Assembly: GCF_024749045.1 (NCBI RefSeq)
Contig: NZ_CP087184.1
Coordinates: forward strand, 2,542,001 to 2,606,000
Direction of reading: 5' to 3'
Length of the DNA stretch: 64,000 nucleotides
DNA from: Pseudomonas sp. B21-028
GTDB lineage: Bacteria; Pseudomonadota; Gammaproteobacteria; Pseudomonadales; Pseudomonadaceae
The notes beneath the pieces are model-generated. The model had not been told where the DNA came from. It saw only the letters and a program-made list of their open reading frames with translations, and did not search any database. Of the stretch, positions 8,629 through 17,879 are shown piece after piece (position 1 is the stretch's first letter; each line of letters opens with the position of its first letter). The position numbers and the translations under genes are program-made.

Positions 8629-10164
8629 ATGAACACCACCAATGAGGTCAAATCCCACACGCACGATAACGCGCCGCCGTTTGAGGCTGAGGTTTCCCGG
8701 ATCGCATTCGCGAAAGCCCGCCTGGCATTTGGCGTCCATTCACAGCTGTCGACCCAAGCGCGCCTGGCCGAGCTGTCCAAGCTCAAGCAAACAATCCTGG
8801 CCAATCGCTCAACGATCATCACGCGCGTCATGCAGGAGGTTGGCAAATGTCGAACGGATGCATTGATTGCGGAGATCCTCGGTACTCTCGATTGGCTCAA
8901 CTGGCTGGAGAAAAATGCCGAGCGGCTGCTGAGGCCTGAACAGGTCAAAACGCCGATTACGTTGCTGGGCAAGCAGTCGTTGATACTGCATGAACCCCTG
9001 GGCGTGGTCTTGATCATCTGCCCGTGGAATTACCCGTTCCATAACGCAATTACCGGCATTGCGGCAGCGATCGTGACGGGGAATGCGGTGGTCTATAAGC
9101 CTTCCGAACACGCGGCTTGCAAGGGAATGGTCGAACAGGTCCTGGCGTGTTCCCCTGTACTCCAGGCCCTGGTACAGGTGGTGTATGGCACCGGCAGCAT
9201 GGGCTCGGCATTGATCGAGCAGCAGCCGGCCAAGATTTTCTTTACCGGCAGCGGCCCCACAGGCAGCAAGATCATGGCTCAGGCCAGTCAGGCATTAATC
9301 CCCGTTGAGCTGGAGCTGGGGGGCAAAGACCCGATGATTGTATTTACCGATGCGCCCATGGCACGTTCTGTGGCCGGTGCGTTGTGGGGTGGCTTTACCA
9401 ACGCCGGCCAGTCGTGCAGCGGTGTGGAACGGTTGCTGGTGGAGCAAAGCGGCTATGAGCGTTTCGTCGATGCTCTGGTCAAAGGAGCGGAAAAGTTGGT
9501 TGTGCGTTCTGGCGATAGCGGCGATGCCGATGTCGGGCGGATGACCGTCGGATTTCAACGCGACAAGGTCATCGAGCATGTGCAGGATGCCCTGGAGCGA
9601 GGTGCACGCCTGCGATTCGGTACCGTGCCCGATGCAAACGCCCTGACCGTGCAGCCGATCATTCTGGATCGGGTCACGCCGGATATGCGGGTGTGGAGCG
9701 AAGAAACCTTTGGGCCGGTGTTGCCGGTCATGGCCTTCAGCACCGAAGCACACGCTATTGAGTTGGCCAACGACACCCAATACGGGTTGTGTGCCAGCGT
9801 GTTCACAGCCGACGCCGAACGCGCGCTGAGGGTTGCCGGGGCGCTTGAGGTGGGTGGCGTTTCGATCAACAACGTCAATATGAGCGAAGGCAACCCCGGC
9901 TTGCCATTCGGCGGTGCCAAGAAGAGCGGCTTCGGCAAGCTGCGAGGCCCGGAAGGTTTGCTGGGTTTTACCCGCAGCAAAGCGGTGCTGATCGACAAGG
10001 CCGGGAGCAGGATCGAAGCCAATTGGTATCCCTACACGCCGCGCAAATTCAAGCTGTTCGAGCGTTTCATCCAGGCGCTTTATGCGCCACGTCGTTTTCG
10101 GCTGCTGGCGATCGCCTGGCATGGCCTCAGGCTTGAAGCCTTCAGTCAAAAGCCGCGTAAGTGA
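8629..10164 (+). CDS. Aldehyde dehydrogenase family protein, possibly long-chain aldehyde type
   Basis: The 511-residue enzyme has the ALDH cofactor block PWNYPFHNAITGIAAAIVTG, the glutamate motif LELGGKDP and the nucleophile Cys263 in NAGQSCSG. After the usual end of the domain it carries a basic and hydrophobic tail (residues ~465-511, APRRFRLLAIAWHGL). Such tails in fatty aldehyde dehydrogenases favour membrane contact. It oxidises an aldehyde to the acid with NAD(P)+. GAGGAG lies seven bases before the ATG. Its stop lies seven bases from the stop of a convergent AraC gene. The substrate is unknown. Confidence 0.87.
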   Translation: MNTTNEVKSHTHDNAPPFEAEVSRIAFAKARLAFGVHSQLSTQARLAELSKLKQTILANRSTIITRVMQEVGKCRTDALIAEILGTLDWLNWLEKNAERLLRPEQVKTPITLLGKQSLILHEPLGVVLIICPWNYPFHNAITGIAAAIVTGNAVVYKPSEHAACKGMVEQVLACSPVLQALVQVVYGTGSMGSALIEQQPAKIFFTGSGPTGSKIMAQASQALIPVELELGGKDPMIVFTDAPMARSVAGALWGGFTNAGQSCSGVERLLVEQSGYERFVDALVKGAEKLVVRSGDSGDADVGRMTVGFQRDKVIEHVQDALERGARLRFGTVPDANALTVQPIILDRVTPDMRVWSEETFGPVLPVMAFSTEAHAIELANDTQYGLCASVFTADAERALRVAGALEVGGVSINNVNMSEGNPGLPFGGAKKSGFGKLRGPEGLLGFTRSKAVLIDKAGSRIEANWYPYTPRKFKLFERFIQALYAPRRFRLLAIAWHGLRLEAFSQKPRK

Positions 10165-10171
10165 CGGTGGG

Positions 10172-11185
10172 TCAAGCGTGTGTTTGTCGCGGCCCATGCC
10201 CCGTCCAGCGCTTGAACGCTTTACGAAAATTCTGGGCGTCGCTGAAGCCTACCTCGCCAGCGACCTCATCCAGCGTCAGGCTTACGTTGCCCAGCAGCGA
10301 CAGGGCACGCTGCTTGCGCAGGTCATCCAGAATGACTTGATAGGACGTCTGATTCTGCGCCAGGCGGCGGCGCAAAGTCCGCTCGCTCATGCATAACTGC
10401 GACGCAACCGCTGACAAACTGAGCGGTACGCGCAGATCGCGACGCAGGATGCGCTCCACGGACTCGACGAACTCAATTTCGCCACTCTGATTGGCGCTCA
10501 TTTTCAGCAACTCCACGACCTGTCGATTACTCAATGCGTCGTGGGTGGCGATGGGGGTGTTGGCCCAATGGTTGGCGCAGACAAACAGATTGTCCTTGCG
10601 ACCAAAATGCACCGGGCATCTGAACAAGTGTTCATAGTGGTCGGCATAGGCGGGCCGAGGGTAACTCAGCTCGATCGATGAGGGGCTGAACGTCGGGCCT
10701 GCGAGGGTACGCGCGACATTCAAAAAAACGCCGAAGGCTTCCTCCACTAAAAAGACCAGGAGATCGGGCTCATGAAACGGGCAGGTGACCTGAAGTGTGA
10801 TGTGCTTCGGCGATTCAAGGTTCTCGAAGCTTAGCAGCGCGCCGGTTTGCTTTTGCATGTCGATGCCCAATGCAATGGCGCTGCCGAGTGTAGCGCTGGT
10901 CAACATGGCGTAACCTACCAAGCCCATCGAGGTAATCGACTCCGTCGCGCTCATGTCCAGGCCAAGCCCTCTGTCGCGGCCTTTGGTCATTTCCAGGGCA
11001 CGCTTGATCATCAGGCACGCCTGACGAATCGATACCCGGCTTTGCGGGTTGGCCAGGTCCGCCAGGTTGAAGCCCAACCCTAGACACAACCTGCTCGGGT
11101 CCATGCCCAACTGCACGATCAGGTCCGCCAGACTGCGCAGCAGGTTGATCGGTAAATCGGCGGTGTGCCGTGTGGCCGCGGGCAT
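10172..11185 (-). CDS. AraC-family regulator with arabinose_bd-type N-terminus (OruR/SphR-like architecture)
   Basis: The 337-residue protein has the ~200-residue N-terminal sensor typical of the OruR and ArgR-type AraC group (FHEPDLLVFLVEEAFGVFLN). Its C-terminal HTH reads LCMSERTLRRRLAQNQTSYQ, with a second HTH in VAGEVGFSDAQNFRKAFKRW. It follows the coniferyl-type aldehyde dehydrogenase by 21 bases on the same strand, so it is probably the last gene of a PLP enzyme, dehydrogenase and regulator operon. The sphingosine sensor SphR of P. aeruginosa has this same architecture, which is suggestive but not proof of a shared ligand. Confidence 0.86.
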   Translation of the reverse strand: MPAATRHTADLPINLLRSLADLIVQLGMDPSRLCLGLGFNLADLANPQSRVSIRQACLMIKRALEMTKGRDRGLGLDMSATESITSMGLVGYAMLTSATLGSAIALGIDMQKQTGALLSFENLESPKHITLQVTCPFHEPDLLVFLVEEAFGVFLNVARTLAGPTFSPSSIELSYPRPAYADHYEHLFRCPVHFGRKDNLFVCANHWANTPIATHDALSNRQVVELLKMSANQSGEIEFVESVERILRRDLRVPLSLSAVASQLCMSERTLRRRLAQNQTSYQVILDDLRKQRALSLLGNVSLTLDEVAGEVGFSDAQNFRKAFKRWTGHGPRQTHA

Positions 11186-11206
11186 GGCGGGCTCCTTGTG
11201 AAGCGG

Positions 11207-12643
11207 TTATTTGCCCAGCATCAGGCGAGTTACCAGGCGTGTTAGCCGTCCATAAGGCGCTGCGACTTTGTCCGACATATTCAAACGGCTCAATTTAAAT
11301 ACGCCCCTGGCGTGGGACAGGCGTACAAACCCTTCGTATCCATGGTAGGCCCCTGTACCGCTCTCACCGACCCCGCCGAAGGGCAAATCGTCTTGAGTGG
11401 CATGCAACATGGTGCCATTGATGGTCACACCGCCAGAACGGGTTTGCTGCACCACTTGTTCAATGCAGGTTCGATCATTGGAGAAGCAATACAGCGCCAA
11501 GGGTTTAGGCCGAGCATTGATGAATGCGAGCGCCTCGTTGAGTGTGTCATAGGCGACCACCGGCAACAGCGGGCCAAAAATTTCCTCGCGCATGATATCG
11601 GTGTTCAATGGCACGTTAGTCAGCAGGGTCGGTGGGACTTTGCGTTCGTTGGTCTGGTCGAAATTTTTGTCCTGCCAGACCTTGGCCCCGGCCACGATCG
11701 CCTGATCCACCAGGTTCAACAAGCGCTCATAATGACGTCGCGAAATAATCGAGGTGTAGTCTTTGTTGCCATCGATGGTCGGGTACAGCTGCCTGGCCGC
11801 CGCCAGCCATTCGGTGGCAAAACTGTCGACCAGTTGGCGCGGCACCAATACGTAATCGGGAGCAACACAGGTTTGGCCAGCGTTGAACAGCTTGCCGATG
11901 GCGATCATCCGCGCCGCTTTCTTCAGCGGAAAATCCGCAGTCAGCACGACCGGCGACTTGCCTCCCAATTCCAGGGTGACCGGCGTCAGGTTGCGCGCTG
12001 CGGCCGCCATCACCAGACGCCCGACCTGAGTAGAGCCGGTAAATAGCAGGTGATCAAACGGCAGTTCGCTGAAGCGACTGGCCAATTGCGCGTCGCCAAT
12101 GACCACGGTGACCTGGTCGGCGGGGAAGGTCTGGGCCAGTAAGTGTTGCAGCAGCGCCGCCGTACGCGGGGTTAGCTCCGACGGCTTGATCATCACTCGA
12201 TTGCCCGCCGCCAGCGCTTCCACCAACGGTGCTAGGGTCAGCGTCAACGGGTAGTTCCAGGGCGCCAGAATGCCCACCACGCCCAGCGGTTGATAGATTA
12301 CCTTGGCAGAGGCGGGCTTGAAGGCAATGCCCACTTTACGTTTGCTGGGGCGCATCCAGGCCTTGAGGTGCGAGCGGATATGCTTGATGCCATTGACGAT
12401 GGGCATCAGTTCGCTGAGTTGGGTTTCAGCAAACGAGCGGTTGCCGAAGTCCGCACATACGGCATCCAGCAGTTGGTCATGGTGATCTCTGACCAGGCGT
12501 AGCACGGCGTCCAGGGCAGCGATGCGCTGTTCGTAGGTCGGGGCGCCCTGGGCATACATGGCGTCTTTTTGGGCGGTGAACAGTTCATTGAGTAACGGCA
12601 CGGGCTCAAGTGAAGAGGGCACGGAGCTGATGGGCTGATTCAT
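11207..12643 (-). CDS. Aldehyde dehydrogenase, coniferyl aldehyde dehydrogenase type
   Basis: The 478-residue ALDH matches the CalB-type branch. It has PLGVVGILAPWNYPLTLTLA, LELGGKSPVVL, the cysteine motif NAGQTCVAPDY and a C-terminal LTRLVTRLMLGK. This branch oxidises coniferaldehyde and also medium- or long-chain aldehydes. I chose ATG 12643, because AAGGA lies upstream and the protein then has the usual family length; the longer frame from 12757 is unlikely. A PLP enzyme able to release an aldehyde lies 55 bases upstream on the same strand, and an AraC gene follows 21 bases downstream. Confidence 0.87.
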   Translation of the reverse strand: MNQPISSVPSSLEPVPLLNELFTAQKDAMYAQGAPTYEQRIAALDAVLRLVRDHHDQLLDAVCADFGNRSFAETQLSELMPIVNGIKHIRSHLKAWMRPSKRKVGIAFKPASAKVIYQPLGVVGILAPWNYPLTLTLAPLVEALAAGNRVMIKPSELTPRTAALLQHLLAQTFPADQVTVVIGDAQLASRFSELPFDHLLFTGSTQVGRLVMAAAARNLTPVTLELGGKSPVVLTADFPLKKAARMIAIGKLFNAGQTCVAPDYVLVPRQLVDSFATEWLAAARQLYPTIDGNKDYTSIISRRHYERLLNLVDQAIVAGAKVWQDKNFDQTNERKVPPTLLTNVPLNTDIMREEIFGPLLPVVAYDTLNEALAFINARPKPLALYCFSNDRTCIEQVVQQTRSGGVTINGTMLHATQDDLPFGGVGESGTGAYHGYEGFVRLSHARGVFKLSRLNMSDKVAAPYGRLTRLVTRLMLGK

Positions 12644-12698
12644 GACGATAATCCTTGGGCAAGATGCCGGAAGAGGAGCTGTGAGAAGGCGCGGGCCG

Positions 12699-13919
12699 TC
12701 AAAAGAAGTTTTTGCCCTCGCCGCGATAGGTCGGCACGCGGTCCACCACGCGCCCATTGCTGATCACCAACAGTTCATCGAAACGCTCACACAATTCACC
12801 GGCCTTGGCGTGACGAAACAGTACCGGGTCACCGATGCTCAACGCCCGGTCCAGAGTATGTCGCAGTGGAGTCTGTACTTCGCCGGCGGCTTCGTTGTCG
12901 ATCAAACGGCAGCCGGCGGGCAGCCAGGGGCGGGGCAGTCGATCCTTGCCAGCAGGTCCGGAGGCGATGTAGCCACCGCCTGAACACACCATCACGCTCG
13001 GCGCCTGGGTGCGCGTCACGGGCAAGGCAAATCCGGCGGCGGGCTCCAGCTCGAAGGTCCGGTAGTGGTCGAACAAGGTCGGTGCATACAGGCCGGAGCC
13101 AGCCGCCAGCTCGGTGACCGAAGGATCGAGGCGCGTGCTTTCAAAACTGCCCGTACCGCCGCCGTTCACGAAACGCAGGGTGTGACCGGCTTGGCGCAAT
13201 GCCTGGACGACCTGCTCACGGCGCGCATTGACTTCGGCAATGGAGCGGCGTTTGAGAAAACGGATGATCCCATTCTTGACGGCTTGGCCCGGAACAGAAT
13301 CCATCAACCCGGCAATTTGCCCTTCATAACCCATCAGGCCGTGTAACACGACGCCCTGCTGAGCCGCGATAGCGGCAGCCAGTGCGAGTGCACTCGCCAC
13401 GTCATTGATCGGCGAGCGGTGCACGCCAAAATACAGCCCTGGGAAATCCGATGACATATCCAGATCGATTGCCAATGGAATGACCACACCTTCGCTCACG
13501 GCTATCTCATTGATCGCCTGCACTTGGGCCCGGTTGTCGACCATCAACGTAATCGAGCGTCCTCGGCGCAATTGGCAGGCGATTTTTACCAGGCTGCGCT
13601 CATCGACCGACGGGTAAGCCACAACGATATCGTCAAAACCCAGGCCTGCCAGCCAGGCGGCCTCGGCGGCGGAGTAGCACAGCAGGCCTTGTATGAACGA
13701 CCCCGCGGCCATGATCGTGCGAATCATCTCCACCGAACGGATGGATTTGGTCACCAGCCGCACCGGCAGGTTCCCGGCGCGTTTGCCGAGGCGCTGGAGA
13801 TTGACCATCAGTGCATCCAAGTCAATGAACGCGGCCGGTAGCTGCACCCCGGCCAGCACCTGATGGTAATAGGCGTAATCGCGAGCAGGTAGCGGTGGGG
13901 GAGTTTCTACGCGGTGCAT
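12699..13919 (-). CDS. Fold-type III PLP enzyme, amino acid deaminase/D-threonine aldolase-like
   Basis: The ~406-residue protein has an alanine-racemase-type N-terminal barrel with the PLP lysine in VRLVTKSIRS (residue ~55). A C-terminal domain with metal ligands of the DSD1/D-threonine aldolase group lies near FRHAKAGELCERFDE. Family members cleave or dehydrate beta-hydroxy-D-amino acids, yielding an aldehyde plus glycine, or a keto acid plus ammonia. The adjacent aldehyde dehydrogenase would fit an aldolase role. The ATG at 13919 has a poor ribosome site, and the frame stays open to 14042, so the start is uncertain. Confidence 0.75.
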   Translation of the reverse strand: MHRVETPPPLPARDYAYYHQVLAGVQLPAAFIDLDALMVNLQRLGKRAGNLPVRLVTKSIRSVEMIRTIMAAGSFIQGLLCYSAAEAAWLAGLGFDDIVVAYPSVDERSLVKIACQLRRGRSITLMVDNRAQVQAINEIAVSEGVVIPLAIDLDMSSDFPGLYFGVHRSPINDVASALALAAAIAAQQGVVLHGLMGYEGQIAGLMDSVPGQAVKNGIIRFLKRRSIAEVNARREQVVQALRQAGHTLRFVNGGGTGSFESTRLDPSVTELAAGSGLYAPTLFDHYRTFELEPAAGFALPVTRTQAPSVMVCSGGGYIASGPAGKDRLPRPWLPAGCRLIDNEAAGEVQTPLRHTLDRALSIGDPVLFRHAKAGELCERFDELLVISNGRVVDRVPTYRGEGKNFF

Positions 13920-14068
13920 GAGGGACCCAATGAGTTCAGCGGTAAATGAGGTGACGCGTGGTCTCGCTGTTAAGAGGGTAAAGGGGCGCGTGAGGGCCGG
14001 TGAAGGTCCGATCCGGCCGGTCAACGGGGCCGGAACGGCCAAGTTCGCCCCTCTTCACGCGCTGCCAG

Positions 14069-14743
14069 TCACATCGTTGGAGCAGGGGCCAGTCGATCCA
14101 GGTGGCTGACAATCATTGACGCCACCATGGCGCAGACGCTTTTGGGATCAAGGGATTCGTCGAACAGCAACTCGATCGTTGCGTGGATCATTTCTACTGC
14201 CAACCTGGCGGCGGTAGCGAGCTGTTGCGGATCCGCCTGGGGAAAAACAGCCGCCAGGATCTTCGCCTGTGCACCGGATACCCGTCGGTGGGAGTCGATC
14301 CTCACGTGTTCCAGCGCCGGTACCGCCCGCAGTCCCTTGAGAATCCACATGCCGCCCAGGGTTGCGTCGGTGATCCGATAGGTCTCCAGGATCAGCTCGG
14401 CGAGCGCTGACTCCAATGCCTCGGGCGGGCCTGACAACAATTCGGGTGTGATCCAGTGGTCGATCAGGCCGTTCTGTTTTTCCAGCAAGCGTTCGCCCAA
14501 TACGGTCAGTAGCGCGTATTTATTCGGGAAGTAGCGGTACAGCGCTGGCGGGGTGAGTCCTGCACATTCGCAGACCAGATTGGTGGACAGACGCTCGATT
14601 CCCACATCGCACAGCGTCTGTGCGGTCGCGACCAATATCCGCTCGTAGGTTTCAGTGCTGCGCTGCTGTGCAGGCTGTTTCTTGTGTTCCTGGCTTTTTC
14701 CGGCGGTAGCGGCGCGGACGCTGGCAGTGTTGGGCTTGACCAT
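14069..14743 (-). CDS. TetR-family repressor
   Basis: The 224-residue protein has an N-terminal TetR HTH (residues ~35-80; LTPPALYRYFPNKYALL) and a helical ligand domain. It is divergent from the DUF2147-porin-kinase operon. A perfect 16-bp palindrome overlapping a promoter lies between them, so I infer repression of that operon and of itself. A basic, Gln-rich leader precedes the HTH (residues 1-30). AGGT lies five bases before the ATG. It could also control the PLP enzyme gene, which starts 150 bases downstream on the same strand. Confidence 0.88.
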   Translation of the reverse strand: MVKPNTASVRAATAGKSQEHKKQPAQQRSTETYERILVATAQTLCDVGIERLSTNLVCECAGLTPPALYRYFPNKYALLTVLGERLLEKQNGLIDHWITPELLSGPPEALESALAELILETYRITDATLGGMWILKGLRAVPALEHVRIDSHRRVSGAQAKILAAVFPQADPQQLATAARLAVEMIHATIELLFDESLDPKSVCAMVASMIVSHLDRLAPAPTM

Positions 14744-14797
14744 AGGTACCTAGCAAAAAAAGGTTGAGGAGTCAGCTTATCAAAATGAAAAAAAATG

Positions 14798-14826
14798 TTG
14801 CTGAGGCTGTTAATGATAGTTATAAC
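14798..14826 (+). promoter_or_regulatory. Sigma-70 type promoter for the DUF2147-porin-kinase operon
   Basis: TTGCTG (14798-14803) and TATAAC (14821-14826) are separated by exactly 17 bases. The expected start of transcription is near 14833, about 70 bases before the DUF2147 start. The -10 box lies inside the 16-bp palindrome, so a bound repressor would block it. It is a sequence match only. Confidence 0.6.
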
Positions 14827-14830
14827 TATC
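14815..14830. promoter_or_regulatory. Perfect 16-bp palindrome, candidate TetR operator
   Basis: GATAGTTATAACTATC is its own reverse complement. It covers the -10 element of the rightward promoter. A partial second copy of the half site, with ATAACT, lies at about 14849-14854. The location between a TetR gene and the operon it would repress makes this the likely operator. Confidence 0.65.
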
Positions 14831-14905
14831 GTGTAGCGATGACTATCATAACTGATGCGTCGTTAGTGTGACGGTCTCTTAAAACAAAAAATACAGGTGG
14901 CGACT

Positions 14906-15331
14906 ATGAAAGCGCGGCAATGGCTTTTCCTTTCACTGGCAGTGGTTTGCTCTTCCAGCGGTTATGCGGCGGCGGGTCCACAGGAGGCCAAGGGTCTGTG
15001 GCTCACCTCGGAAAAGGATGCGGTGGTCAAGGTTGACGATTGCGCCGACAAACCCGGCGCGTTGTGTGGAAAGGTCGTCTGGGTCAAGGACGTGGCCTCA
15101 ATCACCAGCGATTGCGGCGTACAGATCATGCAACTGGATCGTTATGACCAGGAAGCGTGGCGTGATGGTTGGGTGTTTGATCCCCGCGACCATAAAAAAT
15201 ACAAAGGCGTCGTTCGGGTCAAAGGGGGTTACCTCAATGTCCGGGCTTTTGTCGGCACCGAGGTCCTCGGTAAGACAGAGCAATTCGAACGCATTGCCTC
15301 ACTGCCTCCTGCACCGGTTTGCACATTGTAA
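14906..15331 (+). CDS. DUF2147 family exported protein
   Basis: The 141-residue protein has a signal peptide (MKARQWLFLSLAVVCSSSGY, cleavage near YAAA). The DUF2147 beta-rich domain follows, beginning AKGLWLTSEKDAVVKVDDC. Paired cysteines in DDCADKPGALCG and a GWVFDPRDHKKYKG block are family features. The biochemical role of DUF2147 is not known. AGGTGG lies five bases upstream of ATG 14906. It is the first gene of the operon that continues through the porin and kinase, 27 bases from the next gene. Confidence 0.85.
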   Translation: MKARQWLFLSLAVVCSSSGYAAAGPQEAKGLWLTSEKDAVVKVDDCADKPGALCGKVVWVKDVASITSDCGVQIMQLDRYDQEAWRDGWVFDPRDHKKYKGVVRVKGGYLNVRAFVGTEVLGKTEQFERIASLPPAPVCTL

Positions 15332-15358
15332 ATCCGACCCTTCTTGTGGGAGAGCCTC

Positions 15359-16240
15359 ATGCGTGCAACGACACACCGTTATGTAATGGCCGTTTTGCTG
15401 TGGCCTATCGTTAGCCCATCCTTGGCATTCGCCGACGAGATGGCCAGTTATGCGGTCGACATCACGGCCAAGGCCGTGTCCGATGTCAGAACTCGAGGCG
15501 TGTCTGATTCGTTGAACCGACCGGGTGCCAAAATCACCATCCAAGTCGCCCATGAATCAGGATTAGTGGCACTTGCCGAGTTTACGACCGTCAACAAGAA
15601 GCAATTTCCTGAAGGGGATGGCCTCGGCGTCTTGCTCGCTGGCGGTTATCGCTTCGGCGATCCAGAAGCCTGGCATTACGGGGTTGGCCTGGCGGCAGAG
15701 ATGTTCCCCGGTGCGCAGTTCAAGGCACCGAACCGATTCGACTTTGAAACCTTTACGCTGGCAGACGAACGCACCACTAATTTCAACGGCCAGTTCGCGG
15801 TATTGGAAATTGGCTACGGCGCCCTTGAAGGTCGAGTCGCCCGAGTCTTGTCCAAAACCTACCGTGGCGCCAACACCGGCGGTGTATGCGGGGCCCAATT
15901 GCAATTTCGCGACGATCCCACCAAAGGCTTGGAGTGTTATGCCAAAGGGGATCGCAACTCCCGCGGCAGCATGTTGTATGACCTGGACTACAGATACGCG
16001 CTCGGGATGAATACCACGCTGAAATTGCATGCGGGTTATCAGCAAATCGTTAACTTTTCCGAAGCGAACGTCGCTGACTACGACATTGGCCTGGTCCATC
16101 ACTTGTGGGGCTTCGATTGGGGGCTTGACTGGGTGACCGCCAAAACGCGGGCGCGCGAGCTATATATGGTTGAAGACGACGGCCATGTGCGCTCCACGGA
16201 TGACAACCGCTGGGTCGCATCGATTTCGCGTACTTTCTGA
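15359..16240 (+). CDS. TorF-family putative outer membrane porin
   Basis: The 293-residue protein has a signal peptide ending SLAFA (residue ~25) and a beta-barrel pattern closing in WVASISRTF, with the terminal Phe needed for outer-membrane insertion. The segment LALGMNTTLKLHAGYQ-like strands and the DIGLVHHLWGFDWGLDW block fit the TorF (Gcw_chp) family; in the sequence the first reads YALGMNTTLKLHAGYQ. It probably admits the operon's substrate or binds it at the outer membrane. GGGAGAG precedes ATG 15359. The kinase gene starts 11 bases after its stop. Confidence 0.8.
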   Translation: MRATTHRYVMAVLLWPIVSPSLAFADEMASYAVDITAKAVSDVRTRGVSDSLNRPGAKITIQVAHESGLVALAEFTTVNKKQFPEGDGLGVLLAGGYRFGDPEAWHYGVGLAAEMFPGAQFKAPNRFDFETFTLADERTTNFNGQFAVLEIGYGALEGRVARVLSKTYRGANTGGVCGAQLQFRDDPTKGLECYAKGDRNSRGSMLYDLDYRYALGMNTTLKLHAGYQQIVNFSEANVADYDIGLVHHLWGFDWGLDWVTAKTRARELYMVEDDGHVRSTDDNRWVASISRTF

Positions 16241-16250
16241 GTAGACCTTT

Positions 16251-17879
16251 ATGACTTCGCTTTTCTTATCCCGGACGCCTCAGGCGGCCACCGGTCTGGA
16301 GCAACTCATCCTGGCGGTGGACCTCGGCACCTCCGGTTGCAAGTGCGCCCTGGTTTCACTTGAGGGTGATATCCGGGCCTGGGCGTTTCACAGTGTGCCG
16401 CTGCATGTGAACGGGTTGAGCGTCGAGCAGGAACCGCAAGATTGGTGGAATGCTTTTTTGCGAGGAGCCAACGAATTGCTGAGCGCTGATCCCGTCAGGC
16501 GGCGCCAGGTGATCGCCGTATGTTGCTCCACGCAGGGCGAAGGCACGGTGTGCGTGGATCGGGACGGCGTGGCCATTGGGCGTGCGATGTTGTGGCTGGA
16601 CAAGCGGGGGGCCGGGGCGGTCAAAAAACGCATGGGAGGAGGGCGGTTCAGCCTGGCCGGGTACGGGCCGCTCAAGCTCTGGCGTTCACTGCGTCTGACG
16701 GGTGGCGTGGCCTCGTTGTCCGGCATGGACGCCGCCGGGCACATGGCCTACATCCTTGATCACGAGCCGGAGCGCTATGAGCGAACCTACAAATTCCTCA
16801 ACGTGCTCGACTACATGAACCTGCGCCTTTCGGGCCGCTATTGCGCCACCAGCGACTCGATGTTGACGGCATGGATCACCGACAACCGTGACCCTCACCA
16901 CATTCGCTACGACGGCGGCCTGGTCAAGGCCTTGGGGGTCGAGGTCGACAAACTGCCCGATCTTGTCAGGTCCACTGATGTTATTGGCACGTTACGCCCG
17001 GAGCTTGCCGAGACCCTCGGATTGTCGCCTACCACGCAAGTTGTGGCAGGCGCCGTCGACACCTCGGCAGTGGCTGTCGGTGCCACCGTCAGCGACTTTG
17101 CCCCGCACCTTTATCTGGGCACCTCGTCATGGGTGGGCGCACACGTCCCGTTCAAGAAAACCAGCGTGCGTCACCACATCGCCGCGGTGCCCAGCGCGGT
17201 CAACGGCCGCTACCTGGCGATGGCCATGCAGTCGGCGGCGGGCGCGAACCTTTCATTCCTGCGCGACAAGGTGCTTTACCACCCCGACGAGCTGTTGAGT
17301 GATGAACAGCAACCAGACGTCTACGCCTTGCTTGATCGCATCGCCGCGCGGGTGCCGCCAGGTTCCAGGGGGTTGATCTACACGCCCTGGCTGTGCGGCG
17401 AACGCTCGCCGATCAGTGATCCCAGCCTGCGAGCCGGCTTGTTCAACCTGAAGCTGGAGCACTCACGGGAAGACATCATTCGCGCCTTCATGGAAGGGGT
17501 CGCGCTCAACACGCGCTGGATGTTCGAACCATTCTCGCGCTTTCTCGGCCAGCCCAGCGACGTGATCGTGGCCACCGGTGGCGGCGCCCAATCGGAGGTG
17601 TGGTGCCAGATCATGGCCGACGTCTGCGGGCGCGTTATCCAGCAGCCGCAGAACGCGATCCAGACCAATGCCCGCGGGGCTGCGTTCATAGCGGCGGTGG
17701 CGTTGGGCAAGCTGCAGTTTCACGACCTTCCGAGCCTGAAACGTCCGCATCGCCTGTTTGAACCGTCCGGCGCCACCCGTGCGCTGTACGACGATCAATT
17801 CGCCACGTTCCAAGAGGTACGCAAGCGTCTCGCGCCGCTTTATCGGCGCCTGAACCCCACACAGGAGACTGCCTCATGA
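16251..17879 (+). CDS. FGGY-family carbohydrate kinase
   Basis: The 542-residue kinase has both FGGY domains. The N-terminal phosphate loop is VDLGTSGCKCALVS (residues ~24-37). The C-terminal half has YLGTSSW and the signature GGGAQSEVWCQIMADVCGR, followed by NARGAAFIAAV. The family phosphorylates ketoses and polyols such as xylulose, fuculose and glycerol at a terminal hydroxyl using ATP. Its stop overlaps the start of a FucA-like aldolase by four bases (ATGA), as expected for a kinase that makes the aldolase substrate. The N-terminus is ~20 residues longer than usual. The exact substrate is unknown. Confidence 0.9.
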   Translation: MTSLFLSRTPQAATGLEQLILAVDLGTSGCKCALVSLEGDIRAWAFHSVPLHVNGLSVEQEPQDWWNAFLRGANELLSADPVRRRQVIAVCCSTQGEGTVCVDRDGVAIGRAMLWLDKRGAGAVKKRMGGGRFSLAGYGPLKLWRSLRLTGGVASLSGMDAAGHMAYILDHEPERYERTYKFLNVLDYMNLRLSGRYCATSDSMLTAWITDNRDPHHIRYDGGLVKALGVEVDKLPDLVRSTDVIGTLRPELAETLGLSPTTQVVAGAVDTSAVAVGATVSDFAPHLYLGTSSWVGAHVPFKKTSVRHHIAAVPSAVNGRYLAMAMQSAAGANLSFLRDKVLYHPDELLSDEQQPDVYALLDRIAARVPPGSRGLIYTPWLCGERSPISDPSLRAGLFNLKLEHSREDIIRAFMEGVALNTRWMFEPFSRFLGQPSDVIVATGGGAQSEVWCQIMADVCGRVIQQPQNAIQTNARGAAFIAAVALGKLQFHDLPSLKRPHRLFEPSGATRALYDDQFATFQEVRKRLAPLYRRLNPTQETAS

